A stretch of DNA of 36,196 nucleotides from Psittacicella hinzii (lineage in GTDB: Bacteria > Pseudomonadota > Gammaproteobacteria > Enterobacterales > Psittacicellaceae): assembly GCF_003585935.1 (NCBI RefSeq), contig NZ_NRJG01000018.1, forward strand, positions 1-36,196. The letters run 5' to 3'. Below are positions 1-7,648 of the stretch, piece by piece. The notes under the pieces were generated by a model. The model worked only from the letters and a program-made list of their open reading frames with translations, did no database searches and was not told where the DNA came from. The number at the start of each line of letters is the position of its first letter. Position 1 is the first letter of the stretch. The position numbers and the translations under genes are program-made.

Positions 1-30
1 AGATTATTGTTTAGATTATTTTGGGGTGTA

Positions 31-975
31 TCACTTTTTACCGTCTTGATGTAATTCAGCTACTTCAGCAAAACGCTGTACTAAGTAATCAATTACTAAA
101 CGTACGCGTGGCGCTAAGTATGAACGGTGAGGATACTGAATAGTTAACTCAAAATGCCCAGAATAGTTTTGTTCAGGCATGATTTCAACCAGTTGTCCTG
201 TAGCTAAGAACTCTTTAGCAAGGTGCTTAGCATTGTAAGTAATACCAATCGAACTTAGAGCGGCAATAATGCAAGCATAAGGATCTGATACTAGTAAGAA
301 CGGATTAGGAACTTCATGGGCAATATAGCCAGCGCCATCTTCTTGTTTAATTTGCGGGTAAACAATTTTCCCCGAAGCAAATTTACGTAAAATAAAATCA
401 TGCTTACTAAAATCAGCAGGACTTTGCGGAGTGCCGCGAGCTGCTAGGTATTTAGGGCTTGCCATTAGGGATAATTCCATTTTCCCCAGACGACGGGCAA
501 TAAGAGACGTATCGGTAATTGTACCCCCACGAATAACAAAGTCAAAACCGTCAGAGACAAAGTCAATAATGCGGTTTTCGAAATCTAGTTCAAAGTTAAT
601 TTGGGGATGTTTAGCTTTAAAATCTTCTAAGAATGGGATTACATAAAGATGTCCAATATCTACTGGTAAGGAAATACGTACTTTACCTACAGGTTCAGCA
701 TTAGCAAAGCGTAATGATTCTCCTGCTTGTAAAAGTAGATCTAAAGCCGCTTGCGCTTGACGGCTATATTCTAAGCCTTCGGCAGTAAGACTAAGACTAC
801 GAGTAGTACGATTAAAGAGACGAACCCCTAAAGATTTCTCTAAAGCGGAAACATTTTTAGAGACCGCTGAGGGAGTTAAACTTAAAGCTTCAGCAGCTTT
901 AGTGAAACTACCGGTATTAGCCGCAGTTAAAAATGAGCGGATAATTTTAATATCATCAAGTTGCGTAGTTGCCAT
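31..975 (-). CDS. LysR-family transcriptional regulator (first of a tandem pair)
   Basis: A 314-residue DNA-binding regulator of usual LysR length. Residues 8-65 form the winged helix-turn-helix (SFTKAAEALSLTPSAVSKNV, then LGVRLFNRTTRSL). The remainder is a periplasmic-binding-like effector domain with the DFVIRGG and YLAPRV signatures of the LysR subgroup (E. coli YafC/DmlR-like) that often controls small oxidoreductases. The ATG at 975 gives the standard N-terminus; no clear Shine-Dalgarno precedes it. It lies in tandem with a paralogue at 1211-2134, which shares the DFV-(I)RGG and IQYPHR-LAPRV blocks. The family usually represses itself and activates a nearby gene; the target and effector here are unknown. 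LysR assignment is secure, regulon is not. Confidence 0.93.
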   Translation of the reverse strand: MATTQLDDIKIIRSFLTAANTGSFTKAAEALSLTPSAVSKNVSALEKSLGVRLFNRTTRSLSLTAEGLEYSRQAQAALDLLLQAGESLRFANAEPVGKVRISLPVDIGHLYVIPFLEDFKAKHPQINFELDFENRIIDFVSDGFDFVIRGGTITDTSLIARRLGKMELSLMASPKYLAARGTPQSPADFSKHDFILRKFASGKIVYPQIKQEDGAGYIAHEVPNPFLLVSDPYACIIAALSSIGITYNAKHLAKEFLATGQLVEIMPEQNYSGHFELTIQYPHRSYLAPRVRLVIDYLVQRFAEVAELHQDGKK

Positions 976-1094
976 AATAAGAGGGCGAGTGTAAGTTAAG
1001 TTTGGCTTATGGTTGTAAGGATTGTGCAGGTTGCGAGGATGAGATTCCGTTAACTGCTTAAGCTCTGAAGTTTTGAAACTTGCTTTTTCAGATT

Positions 1095-1134
1095 TTGTTT
1101 GATTCGGTTTAATTCGGTTTAATTTGGTTTGATT
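1095..1134. repeat. 10-bp tandem repeat, four copies
   Basis: Four consecutive copies of a 10-mer close to CGGTTTAATT begin at 1095, 1105, 1115 and 1125. The two central copies are identical. The array lies in the 235-bp gap between the two LysR genes, upstream of the first. Nothing else is recognisable in that gap. It could be slippage-derived filler or a helically phased set of protein sites, since the period is close to one DNA turn. Confidence 0.7.
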
Positions 1135-1210
1135 GTCTAAAAAAATAACTGTAGATTTTAACTGGTAGCTCTTAGTGGTAGATGTTAGTAGTCGAAGTTA
1201 GTGACTACTT

Positions 1211-2134
1211 TTAACAAACCTCATTGGTATGTAACTTAGCATAGAGGACATCAATTAGATTTTTCACGCGCGGAGCTAAATGAGTACGATGAGGATATTG
1301 AATCACTAAATTATAATTACCACGATAGACATGATCTGGTAGTACTTCGACTAATGAGCCATTGTCTAGAGCTGGTTTAGCTTGCAGCTTGCTCGTATAG
1401 AAAATGCCTAATCCACGTATCGCCGCTGCTAGTAAAGAATTAGGTTCAGAACTAATCATCACATGTTGTCCTAAACGACAAATCTCACCTTTACCTTTAG
1501 CATTGGTAAACATTGGGTATTCTAATTCGTCATAACCGTAGCGTGCCATAATAATGCGATGGTTAGCCAAGTCACTAGGTTGCGTAGGAGTTCCGTATTT
1601 AGCTAAGTATTCTGGACTAGCAACGAGCAGCATACCAAAGCTAAATAGCTTACGACTGATTAAGTTCGAGTCTTGAATATTACCACCACGAATTACAAAA
1701 TCCATACCATCTTGCACAAAGTCAATTATTTTGGTTGTGCAATCTACATCTAAACTTACTTGCGGATTTTGTAGTAAGTACTCGCTGGTAATAGGTTCAA
1801 TAAAGATACGATAAAAATCTGGAGCTACCGAAAAACGAATAATCCCTGCTTGTTCGGGTGAGTTTTCTAGTAGTGAAGTGTTAACGGTTTCGAATTGCCC
1901 AATTAAAGGTTTAATCGAAGCAAGATAGTTTTTACCCTCAAGGGTTAGACTTGAACTGCGCGTAGTACGATTAAATAATCGTACCCCTAAATGTTCTTCA
2001 AGGACATTAATATTTTTTGACACTCCAGATGGAGTTATGCCTAAGATATCAGCAGCGCGAGTAAAGCTACCTGTTTCTGCGGCATGAATAAAGGAGTAAA
2101 TGAGCTTTAAATCAGTTATTTGGCGCATAAGCAT
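1211..2134 (-). CDS. LysR-family transcriptional regulator (second of a tandem pair)
   Basis: A 307-residue LysR regulator. The N-terminal winged helix-turn-helix reads SFTRAADILGITPSGVSKNI followed by LGVRLFNRTTRSS. The effector-binding domain carries DFVIRGG and LAPRV. It is similar over its length to the regulator at 31-975, so the two look like a gene duplication. Two start codons are possible, ATG at 2134 and ATG at 2128; neither has a strong ribosome binding site, and family alignment slightly favours the second. It is transcribed away from the oxidoreductase gene starting at 2458, the classical LysR divergent arrangement, so that gene is the likeliest target. Confidence 0.93.
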   Translation of the reverse strand: MLMRQITDLKLIYSFIHAAETGSFTRAADILGITPSGVSKNINVLEEHLGVRLFNRTTRSSSLTLEGKNYLASIKPLIGQFETVNTSLLENSPEQAGIIRFSVAPDFYRIFIEPITSEYLLQNPQVSLDVDCTTKIIDFVQDGMDFVIRGGNIQDSNLISRKLFSFGMLLVASPEYLAKYGTPTQPSDLANHRIIMARYGYDELEYPMFTNAKGKGEICRLGQHVMISSEPNSLLAAAIRGLGIFYTSKLQAKPALDNGSLVEVLPDHVYRGNYNLVIQYPHRTHLAPRVKNLIDVLYAKLHTNEVC

Positions 2135-2294
2135 TAGACTATAAGCGTGAAAAAAAGTATTCTCTATTATACTGAATTTTACTATCGTACACTAGCGTTT
2201 TGGAGTAAAAACTTAAGAATAAGATGGTTCATTTGTGAATGGATGGCATAACAGAAATGAATTAAAAGCTCTTTTTCCTCATTAGTTGTTTCTT

Positions 2295-2300
2295 TATAAT
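2295..2300 (+). promoter_or_regulatory. Candidate -10 element of the oxidoreductase gene
   Basis: A perfect TATAAT lies 158 bp before the ATG at 2458. The -35 region is weak (TTTTCC-like), as expected of an activator-dependent promoter. Transcription from here would include the inverted-repeat leader at 2334-2433. Confidence 0.45.
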
Positions 2301-2333
2301 ATGCAGGTAAGAGAAATTTAATTTTAACTTGGT

Positions 2334-2433
2334 AGTAAAAGCGCCTTTAGCATCTGCTTAAGTAGAACTTAAGTAGTTATGGCAAAACTTCAATAATCAA
2401 CTACAGAGAAAGAAATCTCAAGGCGCTTTTACT
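2334..2433 (+). repeat. 14-bp perfect inverted repeat in the leader of the oxidoreductase gene
   Basis: AGTAAAAGCGCCTT at 2334-2347 is matched by its exact reverse complement at 2420-2433, with a 72-nt loop. Inside the loop, CTTAAGT (2357-2363) and ACTTAAG (2367-2373) form a second hairpin with a 3-nt loop. The outer stem ends just before the AAGGA ribosome binding site near 2444, so it could act on translation or bound a transcript-stability element. Function is inferred only from position. Confidence 0.6.
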
Positions 2434-2457
2434 CCTTTGCCTCAAGGATCTTATCAT

Positions 2458-3021
2458 ATGAAAACTTTAGTAATTGCTTCACACCCATATTATGCTAACT
2501 CACAAGTAATCAAAGCCCTAGTAGATACAGCACGTCAAACTCCAGATGTTGAAGTGCGTATGATCGATTAGCTTTATACTCATGGTAATATTGATGTAGC
2601 GGCTGAAAAAGCAGCACATGAAGCTGCTGATCGTATTGTGTACCTATTCCCTGTGCACTGGTTCAACTTAACTCCATTATTAAAAGAGTACATGAACAGC
2701 GTGTGGGAGTTTAACTGGGCATTTGGACCTGAAGGTTATGCTCTACAAGATAAAGAGTTCTTAGTAGTTACTGCTGCAGGTGGTATGGAAACAACTTACC
2801 AATTAGATGGTCTAATTCGTAGAACAGGTGCTGATATTCTTTCATCACTAGAAGCTTCTGCTTACTATGTAGGTATGACTTACTTAGAACCTGTAATTTT
2901 CTATCAAACAATTTCTGCAACTCCAGAAATTATTGCGCAACACCAACAAGTATTTGCGCAACGTTTAGCAGCTCCATTAAATACCCACGTACGTAATCGT
3001 TCAGTACGTACTCGTGGTTAA
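2458..3021 (+). pseudogene. Flavodoxin-fold NAD(P)H-dependent oxidoreductase interrupted by an in-frame TAG
   Basis: The frame from ATG 2458 starts MKTLVIASHPYYANSQVIKA, the FMN-binding first strand and loop of the KefF/MdaB/NQO2 family. An AAGGA ribosome binding site lies 9 nt upstream. Codon 38 is TAG (2569-2571), after RMID and before LYTHGNID. The frame then stays open to a TAA ending at 3021, including FPVHWFNLTPLLKEYM and VVTAAGGM, both typical of the family. The full frame is 187 codons, close to normal length. A GTG at 2638 could restart translation but would lack the flavin-binding N-terminus. TAG is an ordinary stop here (sapB, sapC and groES end with it), so recoding is unlikely. 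The single substitution looks recent, or is a sequencing error. Confidence 0.8.
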
Positions 3022-3081
3022 TAGATTTAACTGCAGTTTTTAAATAATATTAGTTGTTTAACAGTAGTTGTTTAGCTGTTG

Positions 3082-3157
3082 TTACACTACTATTGCTAAC
3101 TGTAGCTATTACGCTACTATTGCTAACTATATCTGTTACACTATTATTGTTAAACAG
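3082..3157. repeat. 27-bp degenerate tandem repeat, about 2.8 copies
   Basis: Copies begin at 3082, 3109 and 3136 and share the core CTACTATTGCTAACT (more diverged in the third). They lie between the oxidoreductase stop and the bidirectional terminator. No coding potential is apparent. Confidence 0.75.
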
Positions 3158-3173
3158 GATTACGAGAAATTCA

Positions 3174-3217
3174 AAACAAGGAAAGCCTCTAGCAAACGCT
3201 AGAGGCTTTCCTTGTTT
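3174..3217. terminator. Bidirectional terminator, 20-bp perfect stem
   Basis: A perfect 20-bp stem (3174-3193 with 3198-3217) has an AAAC loop and core CCTCTAGC/GCTAGAGG. The plus-strand copy runs into TTGTTT. It lies between the convergent oxidoreductase gene and the yjiH-like gene, 10 bp from the stop of the latter, and probably serves both. Confidence 0.85.
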
Positions 3218-3226
3218 ATGAGATAT

Positions 3227-4654
3227 CTACTTAAAAATAAAATGGCTAATAATGGTAGTTAAAACTAAAGCAATAACCGTACGTTCAATAAAGATAATTA
3301 AGATATCCCAGAAGTTACGTGTTAGTTTATTTTGCATTAAAAGAATCCCGATTTCAGAAAGATAAATTAATTGCAAAATACTTAAAATACCAATAATAAA
3401 TTTTAATTGTAAAGTTGGCTCGCTAATTGATGGCAGTAGAGCAATAGGTAAATAGTTATCTGCAAAGCTAGCCACAATTAGAGGCGCTGCTTGATGCGCA
3501 TGTTGATTACTAATCCCTAGTAACTCCATTAACCAAGCAAAAGGAGCAGAGAAGTAATTAAAGAAGGTTGGGAAGAAAGTAACTAAGCATAAAGCAATTG
3601 TACCCCAACAAATAATTACTGGTGTTAAATTGAACATGTACATTAACATGCTCGGGAACTTATTGGTAAAGTTCTTTTGGCGAATTTGACTTAAGCGTTT
3701 ACATGCTAAGTTAAAGGCTTTAGCCCATACGCTATGGTAAACTTTATCCGAGTTTTTAGCGGCAACTGGAGCTTTTTGTCCGGCAGTAAAGTCTTCGGCT
3801 TGCGGAGAAGTGTTTGTGCCATTAATGTATAAATCTTGGTAACGATTTAGAGGGTAGATACGCACACAAATCGCTCCCATGACTACGCCCACAAAAGTAA
3901 GAGTACCAAAGAACGTCCAGAAGTAATCCATTAAGCCAAGGTAAGTACAGATAACTACTATCCAACCAATGGAAGAAATAGCAAAAGTAGTAGAAATAAT
4001 TACGGCTTCTTTGTGCGTAAAGTAACCTTCATCATAAAGTTGTTTCGAAGAGATTACAGCAGCATTACCAGGTACTAACCAAGCCGAGAGTAAACTCACC
4101 GAAGCTAAAGGGCTGATTTTAAACAGCGGACGTAAGGTAAAACCGATTAGCGTCCCTAAAAACTCCATAAAACCAAACTCTAAAATAAAGGTTTGGAAAA
4201 AGAGGATCGGAGCAACTAAGATCGCTAATTGCGTTGCTTGCTCTACCATGGTGCCGCCAGTGTCTTTATTAATTAAGAACTCGGGACCTGTATGAGTAAC
4301 GACCATTAAAGCAATGGCAGTCCCAATTAAACGAAACACTAAATCCATAAAATTAACTGCAGCTAATTTATGTAAGAGCGGACGTTTAAGTAACCATGTA
4401 GGACGGAAAATATAGTAGATTAAACTACTAATACTTGAAAGCACACAAATACCGGTTATCAAGTAGATAAAGGTCTGCATGCCAAAATATGCCATTACTT
4501 GTTTTATGTAGTAGAAAGTAATAGTATCGATTGATGATTCACCAGACGCGCTCTGAAAGGTAAGCGGAACTACCATGACAATAATTCCAAATAGCGTACC
4601 GGCGATAAACCAATAAAGACGCCAAGGCGTAATAAAGTTACGTTGGGTTTGCAT
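3227..4654 (-). CDS. YjiH-family membrane protein (nucleoside-recognition/GATE domain)
   Basis: A 475-residue polytopic inner-membrane protein with about ten hydrophobic segments. The central block around residues 165-215 (EFLGTLIGFTLRPLFKISPL, then SAWLVPGNAAVISSKQLYDEGYFT) matches the YjiH group of nucleoside-recognition GATE-domain proteins, related to concentrative nucleoside transporters and to spore proteins SpmA/SpmB. In E. coli the small YjiH and YjiG are separate, whereas this protein is about the length of the two combined. Transport substrate is unknown. It starts at ATG 4654 with a standard short cytoplasmic N-terminus, is monocistronic, and ends at the bidirectional terminator. 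Family call is good; function is not established. Confidence 0.8.
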   Translation of the reverse strand: MQTQRNFITPWRLYWFIAGTLFGIIVMVVPLTFQSASGESSIDTITFYYIKQVMAYFGMQTFIYLITGICVLSSISSLIYYIFRPTWLLKRPLLHKLAAVNFMDLVFRLIGTAIALMVVTHTGPEFLINKDTGGTMVEQATQLAILVAPILFFQTFILEFGFMEFLGTLIGFTLRPLFKISPLASVSLLSAWLVPGNAAVISSKQLYDEGYFTHKEAVIISTTFAISSIGWIVVICTYLGLMDYFWTFFGTLTFVGVVMGAICVRIYPLNRYQDLYINGTNTSPQAEDFTAGQKAPVAAKNSDKVYHSVWAKAFNLACKRLSQIRQKNFTNKFPSMLMYMFNLTPVIICWGTIALCLVTFFPTFFNYFSAPFAWLMELLGISNQHAHQAAPLIVASFADNYLPIALLPSISEPTLQLKFIIGILSILQLIYLSEIGILLMQNKLTRNFWDILIIFIERTVIALVLTTIISHFIFK

Positions 4655-4744
4655 AGAAAATCGGGTTAGACAACAATTAACAAGTAAGTATTAGTCTATA
4701 AATTATATTTAAGTTAACCATAGCAGGGTAAAAGATAACTGCAT

Positions 4745-4955
4745 TTATTAAAACTATAGACGGTAAAAAATCATTATTGGATTTATAAAAACCATAGTCA
4801 GTTTTAAAATCATCGTTGACTTTATAAAATCCATAACCTGATTTCCAAAAACGATAGCTATAGATTTTCAAAAATGATAGTTATAGATTTCGAAAAACAA
4901 TAATTACAATTTCACAACAACTATAGTTAATTTTATTAAAACCATAGCTAATACT
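4745..4955. repeat. Degenerate repeat region, about 20-23 bp period, eight or more copies
   Basis: Copies resemble AAAAACCATAGTTATAGATTT and vary at many positions. They fill the yjiH-proximal part of the 683-bp gap between yjiH (4654) and tpiA (5338). A 64-codon minus-strand frame at 4677-4871 merely reads through the repeats (recurring GYGFYK motifs) and is not counted as a gene. From 4956 to 5290 there is AT-rich sequence with scattered TTTCACAAAA motifs and a GTGCATGCAC palindrome at 5218-5227, but no gene. Confidence 0.6.
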
Positions 4956-5293
4956 CCCTATTATTGAGTGAAAGCTAGGGTTATTTTAGAGACTAATACT
5001 AAAATCTTAACTTGCGTATTATAAAGAAAAAATTTTGCACTGCTGCAATTAATTTGCGACAATTTTAGATTTGTGAAGATCTGAAAAAATTACGCGAGGT
5101 GATAATTTTTTGTGCGCTAAAAGCTCACGAGATTTCACAAAAGTTCGCGATAAATCACAAAACTATAGTATACCGAAGTTTGTCAATCTTACCAAAATTA
5201 TTTAGAGGTATTTGTTGGTGCATGCACAAAATTTTGCTATTAGTTAAGTAGTTGATAAATATCTGTGCAAAGCGGTAAATCTAGTGAGCCTCA

Positions 5294-5302
5294 TGATATA
5301 AT
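5294..5302 (+). promoter_or_regulatory. Extended -10 promoter of tpiA
   Basis: TGATATAAT is a perfect extended -10 (TGn plus TATAAT), 35 bp before the tpiA ATG. No good -35 is present, typical of extended -10 promoters. The leader would be about 30 nt and carries AGGAG at 5326-5330. Confidence 0.65.
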
Positions 5303-5337
5303 AACGCCAAAGTTTTTATTAATTTAGGAGCAGACTC

Positions 5338-6111
5338 ATGTCAACAAAACGTCGTCCACTAGTAATGGGTAACTGGAAATTAAACGGTACTAAAGCTTTC
5401 ACAACAGAATTATTAACTGCATTAAAAGCAGAATTAGCTGATAGTCCTGCATGTGACGTAGCTGTAGCTACTCCAGAAGTTTACTTAGCACTAGCAAGTG
5501 ATTTAGTTGCGGGTTCACAAATTAAAACTGGCGCACAAAACGTAGATGTTCACACTTCAGGTGCATACACTGGTGAAACTTCGATTGAAATGTTAAAAGA
5601 TTGTGGCGCTAAATACATTATTATCGGTCACTCAGAGCGTCGTCAATATCACCAAGAAAGTGATGCTTACATTGCTGAGAAATTTGCAGTAATTAAAAAA
5701 GCTGGTTTAGTACCAGTATTATGTGTTGGTGAAACTGAAGCTGAAAACGAAGCTGGTCAAACTAACGCTGTAGTGGCTAAACAAATCGACGCAGTAATCA
5801 ACCACTGTGGTATCGAAGCATTCAACGGTGCAGTAATCGCTTACGAACCAGTATGGGCGATTGGTACAGGTAAAACTGCTACTCCAGAACAAGCACAAGC
5901 AGTACACGCATTTATCCGTGCTCACTTAGCACAAGCTGATAAAGCTGTAGCTGAACAAACAATCATCCAATACGGTGGTTCAGTTAAAGATTCAAATGCT
6001 GCTGAATTATTTGCACAACCAGATATCGATGGTGCATTAGTAGGTGGTGCAGCATTACAAGCTGCTGGTTTTGCGGCAATTATTAAAGCTGCTGCTAAAG
6101 CTAAAGCTTAA
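5338..6111 (+). CDS. tpiA: Triosephosphate isomerase
   Basis: A 257-residue glycolytic enzyme interconverting dihydroxyacetone phosphate and glyceraldehyde 3-phosphate in the cytoplasm. Substrate residues N12 and K14 lie in GNWKLNG. The electrophile H98 is in IIIGHSERR, the catalytic base E170 in [11 protein letters not shown], and the phosphate-gripping loops in QYGGSVK and GALVGGA. Length and sequence match the E. coli enzyme. The ATG follows AGGAG by 7 nt. Codon use is strongly biased to GGT/GCT/TTA/CGT, as expected of a highly expressed gene. It is a single gene with its own promoter and terminator. Confidence 0.99.
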   Translation: MSTKRRPLVMGNWKLNGTKAFTTELLTALKAELADSPACDVAVATPEVYLALASDLVAGSQIKTGAQNVDVHTSGAYTGETSIEMLKDCGAKYIIIGHSERRQYHQESDAYIAEKFAVIKKAGLVPVLCVGETEAENEAGQTNAVVAKQIDAVINHCGIEAFNGAVIAYEPVWAIGTGKTATPEQAQAVHAFIRAHLAQADKAVAEQTIIQYGGSVKDSNAAELFAQPDIDGALVGGAALQAAGFAAIIKAAAKAKA

Positions 6112-6126
6112 GCAATTTTTTCTTAG

Positions 6127-6213
6127 AAGCTTTACGCTAATTTAGTTTTTTCTATTTCAATATATTCAAACCACGCAAACTTTCACAGTTGACGTAAAGC
6201 TTACTAAATTAGC
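6127..6213 (+). other. Mutually exclusive hairpins in the tpiA 3' region
   Basis: AAGCTTTACG (6127-6136) is complementary to CGTAAAGCTT (6193-6202). The adjacent GCTAATTTAGT (6136-6146) is complementary to ACTAAATTAGC (6203-6213). The order is A-B-A'-B', so the two stems cannot nest: they would form alternatives or a pseudoknot. Confidence 0.5.
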
Positions 6214-6240
6214 AAGCCTAGGCTCATTGAGCCTAGGCTT
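6214..6240 (+). terminator. Intrinsic terminator of tpiA
   Basis: A 12-bp perfect stem (6214-6225 with 6229-6240, core AAGCCTAGGCTC) with a 3-nt loop, followed by the modest tract TAAAATTT. Confidence 0.75.
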
Positions 6241-6520
6241 TAAAATTTGAGTTTATGAGCAGGTGTTTATTGCTCGTTGTATAATAGAGGAGATTTTACT
6301 CTGTCAGTCAACTAGCAAATACATAACTAGACGACAACACAACTAGACAATTGTGTAACTGTGCAACGAGAAATTAAGTTAATAAACTTACATCCTTCGT
6401 TTGAGTAAAAATACTGTTCAATTAAATAACTCAGTATAAGTAAATACCACTAAAAATATACTGTATCTTGATTGCTCTAGGCGGTAAGTTTGGTTTCAAC
6501 CTAACTGTTTGTTTCAAGCG

Positions 6521-6661
6521 TGTTTATCAGTGCTAATGCTGTTTATATATGTATTGCATAAATACATAAATAGCCAAACACCTACCTTTTACGAAAAAAA
6601 AGACTTAAAGTAAATTTAAGCGCTACTTCAAGTAGTTTTTAAGCATTAGCAGTGATAAACA
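6521..6661 (+). repeat. 20-bp near-perfect inverted repeat upstream of sapB
   Basis: TGTTTATCAGTGCTAATGCT (6521-6540) and its reverse complement at 6642-6661 match at 19 of 20 positions. They enclose 101 nt containing an 8-bp hairpin (6548-6555 with 6561-6568) and a CTACTT/AAGTAG hairpin near 6622-6634. The element ends 48 nt before the sapB start. It may be a structured leader or a large operator. The rest of the 598-bp gap (6241-6520) holds nothing I recognise. Confidence 0.6.
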
Positions 6662-6709
6662 GACTTGCAATCGAGCTTTAAGCTCTCCCTAATTTCGCAT
6701 GTTTACAGT

Positions 6710-7648
6710 ATGATTTTATTAACTCGCATTTTTGAACGATGTATTGCAATTGGTTTTTGGTTAATTGCTTTAAGTGTCCTCGGTTTTTTAATTGCGGTGT
6801 GGGATAATCCTTATATTTCGTTAAGCTTAGATAGCTGGTGGCGATTTATATATAGTACGTTTACGAGTTCGTACTTTTTCTACCACCCTATGTACACTTT
6901 GCAAATAGCTAAACTTTTACTTACTACCTTAGAGTTAGTATTAGTTTCAACCATTGTAAGTTTATTAATTTCTTTAGTTTTAGTAACCTTTACGCTTAAA
7001 CGACCGCGTTTAGCTAAATGGATTTATAACTTTTTTATCTACGTACGTATAGTACCTTTTATTGCTTTACCCTTGCTTTTTAACCAAGTCTTTAACGATA
7101 GTATGGGGACAACGCTCCAAGTGCTCGATGATGCTAACTATGGTGTGTTTTCGAGTAGTCGTTTATGGTTAATTATTACCGGTGAAGGCATTAGTGGTTC
7201 ACGTTTATCTTTTCTTTTAAACTTCTTAGCCATTGCGGCTACTTGTTCGTACTATATTCTCCCTAATACGTTTATTATTGTAGCGCGAGCAACCAATCAA
7301 GTATTAAGTTACAACTACGTAAAAGCCGTACTTAAAACTTGGTCGAGTCCACGTATTATGTTAGTAATGGTACTCCATCGTCTAATCCCTACTCTATGTA
7401 AAGAGTTGCCGGTAATCCTCTCAACGTTTTTCTTTTTCGTAGGATGTTTAGAGTATTTATTTAACTGGCGTGGTGTAGGAAGTTTATTTATCACCCTTTT
7501 ACAACATCGTGATAAGTACACCTTTGAAATAGGAGTGATCGTCTTCTTAGTTGGAGCAACCATGATCTTAACCCAAGCGGCATTTAACTTATTTGCTGCG
7601 AGTTATGATCCACATAAATATAAGGAGTTGCCGTATGAAGTCGATTAG
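6710..7648 (+). CDS. sapB: Peptide ABC transporter permease SapB
   Basis: A 312-residue inner-membrane permease of the Dpp/Sap class, with an N-terminal membrane segment followed by five more. The coupling region reads SYNYVKAVLKTWSSPRIMLV. GVGSLFITLLQHRDKYTFEIG and the C-terminal DPHKYKELPYEV align with the E. coli SapB end (NPLKHKEWY). The frame is open to a TTG at 6665, but ATG 6710 matches the family start (MILLTRIF against MIIFTLRR). No Shine-Dalgarno precedes it; a 4-codon frame (ATG 6699 to TGA 6713) overlaps the sapB ATG and may couple translation. First gene of sapBCDF. Sap is linked to antimicrobial-peptide resistance, haem uptake and TrkH-dependent potassium uptake in other gammaproteobacteria. 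No sapA precedes it. Confidence 0.85.
   Translation: MILLTRIFERCIAIGFWLIALSVLGFLIAVWDNPYISLSLDSWWRFIYSTFTSSYFFYHPMYTLQIAKLLLTTLELVLVSTIVSLLISLVLVTFTLKRPRLAKWIYNFFIYVRIVPFIALPLLFNQVFNDSMGTTLQVLDDANYGVFSSSRLWLIITGEGISGSRLSFLLNFLAIAATCSYYILPNTFIIVARATNQVLSYNYVKAVLKTWSSPRIMLVMVLHRLIPTLCKELPVILSTFFFFVGCLEYLFNWRGVGSLFITLLQHRDKYTFEIGVIVFLVGATMILTQAAFNLFAASYDPHKYKELPYEVD

Noticed and set aside
2569..2571. Reassigned or recoded TAG codon
   Set aside because: TAG ends sapB, sapC and groES normally, and no pyrrolysine-type machinery is visible, so it is treated as a nonsense mutation.
4677..4871. 64-codon minus-strand reading frame
   Set aside because: It reads through the degenerate repeat block, has recurring GYGFYK-type low-complexity text, and lacks family features and a ribosome site.
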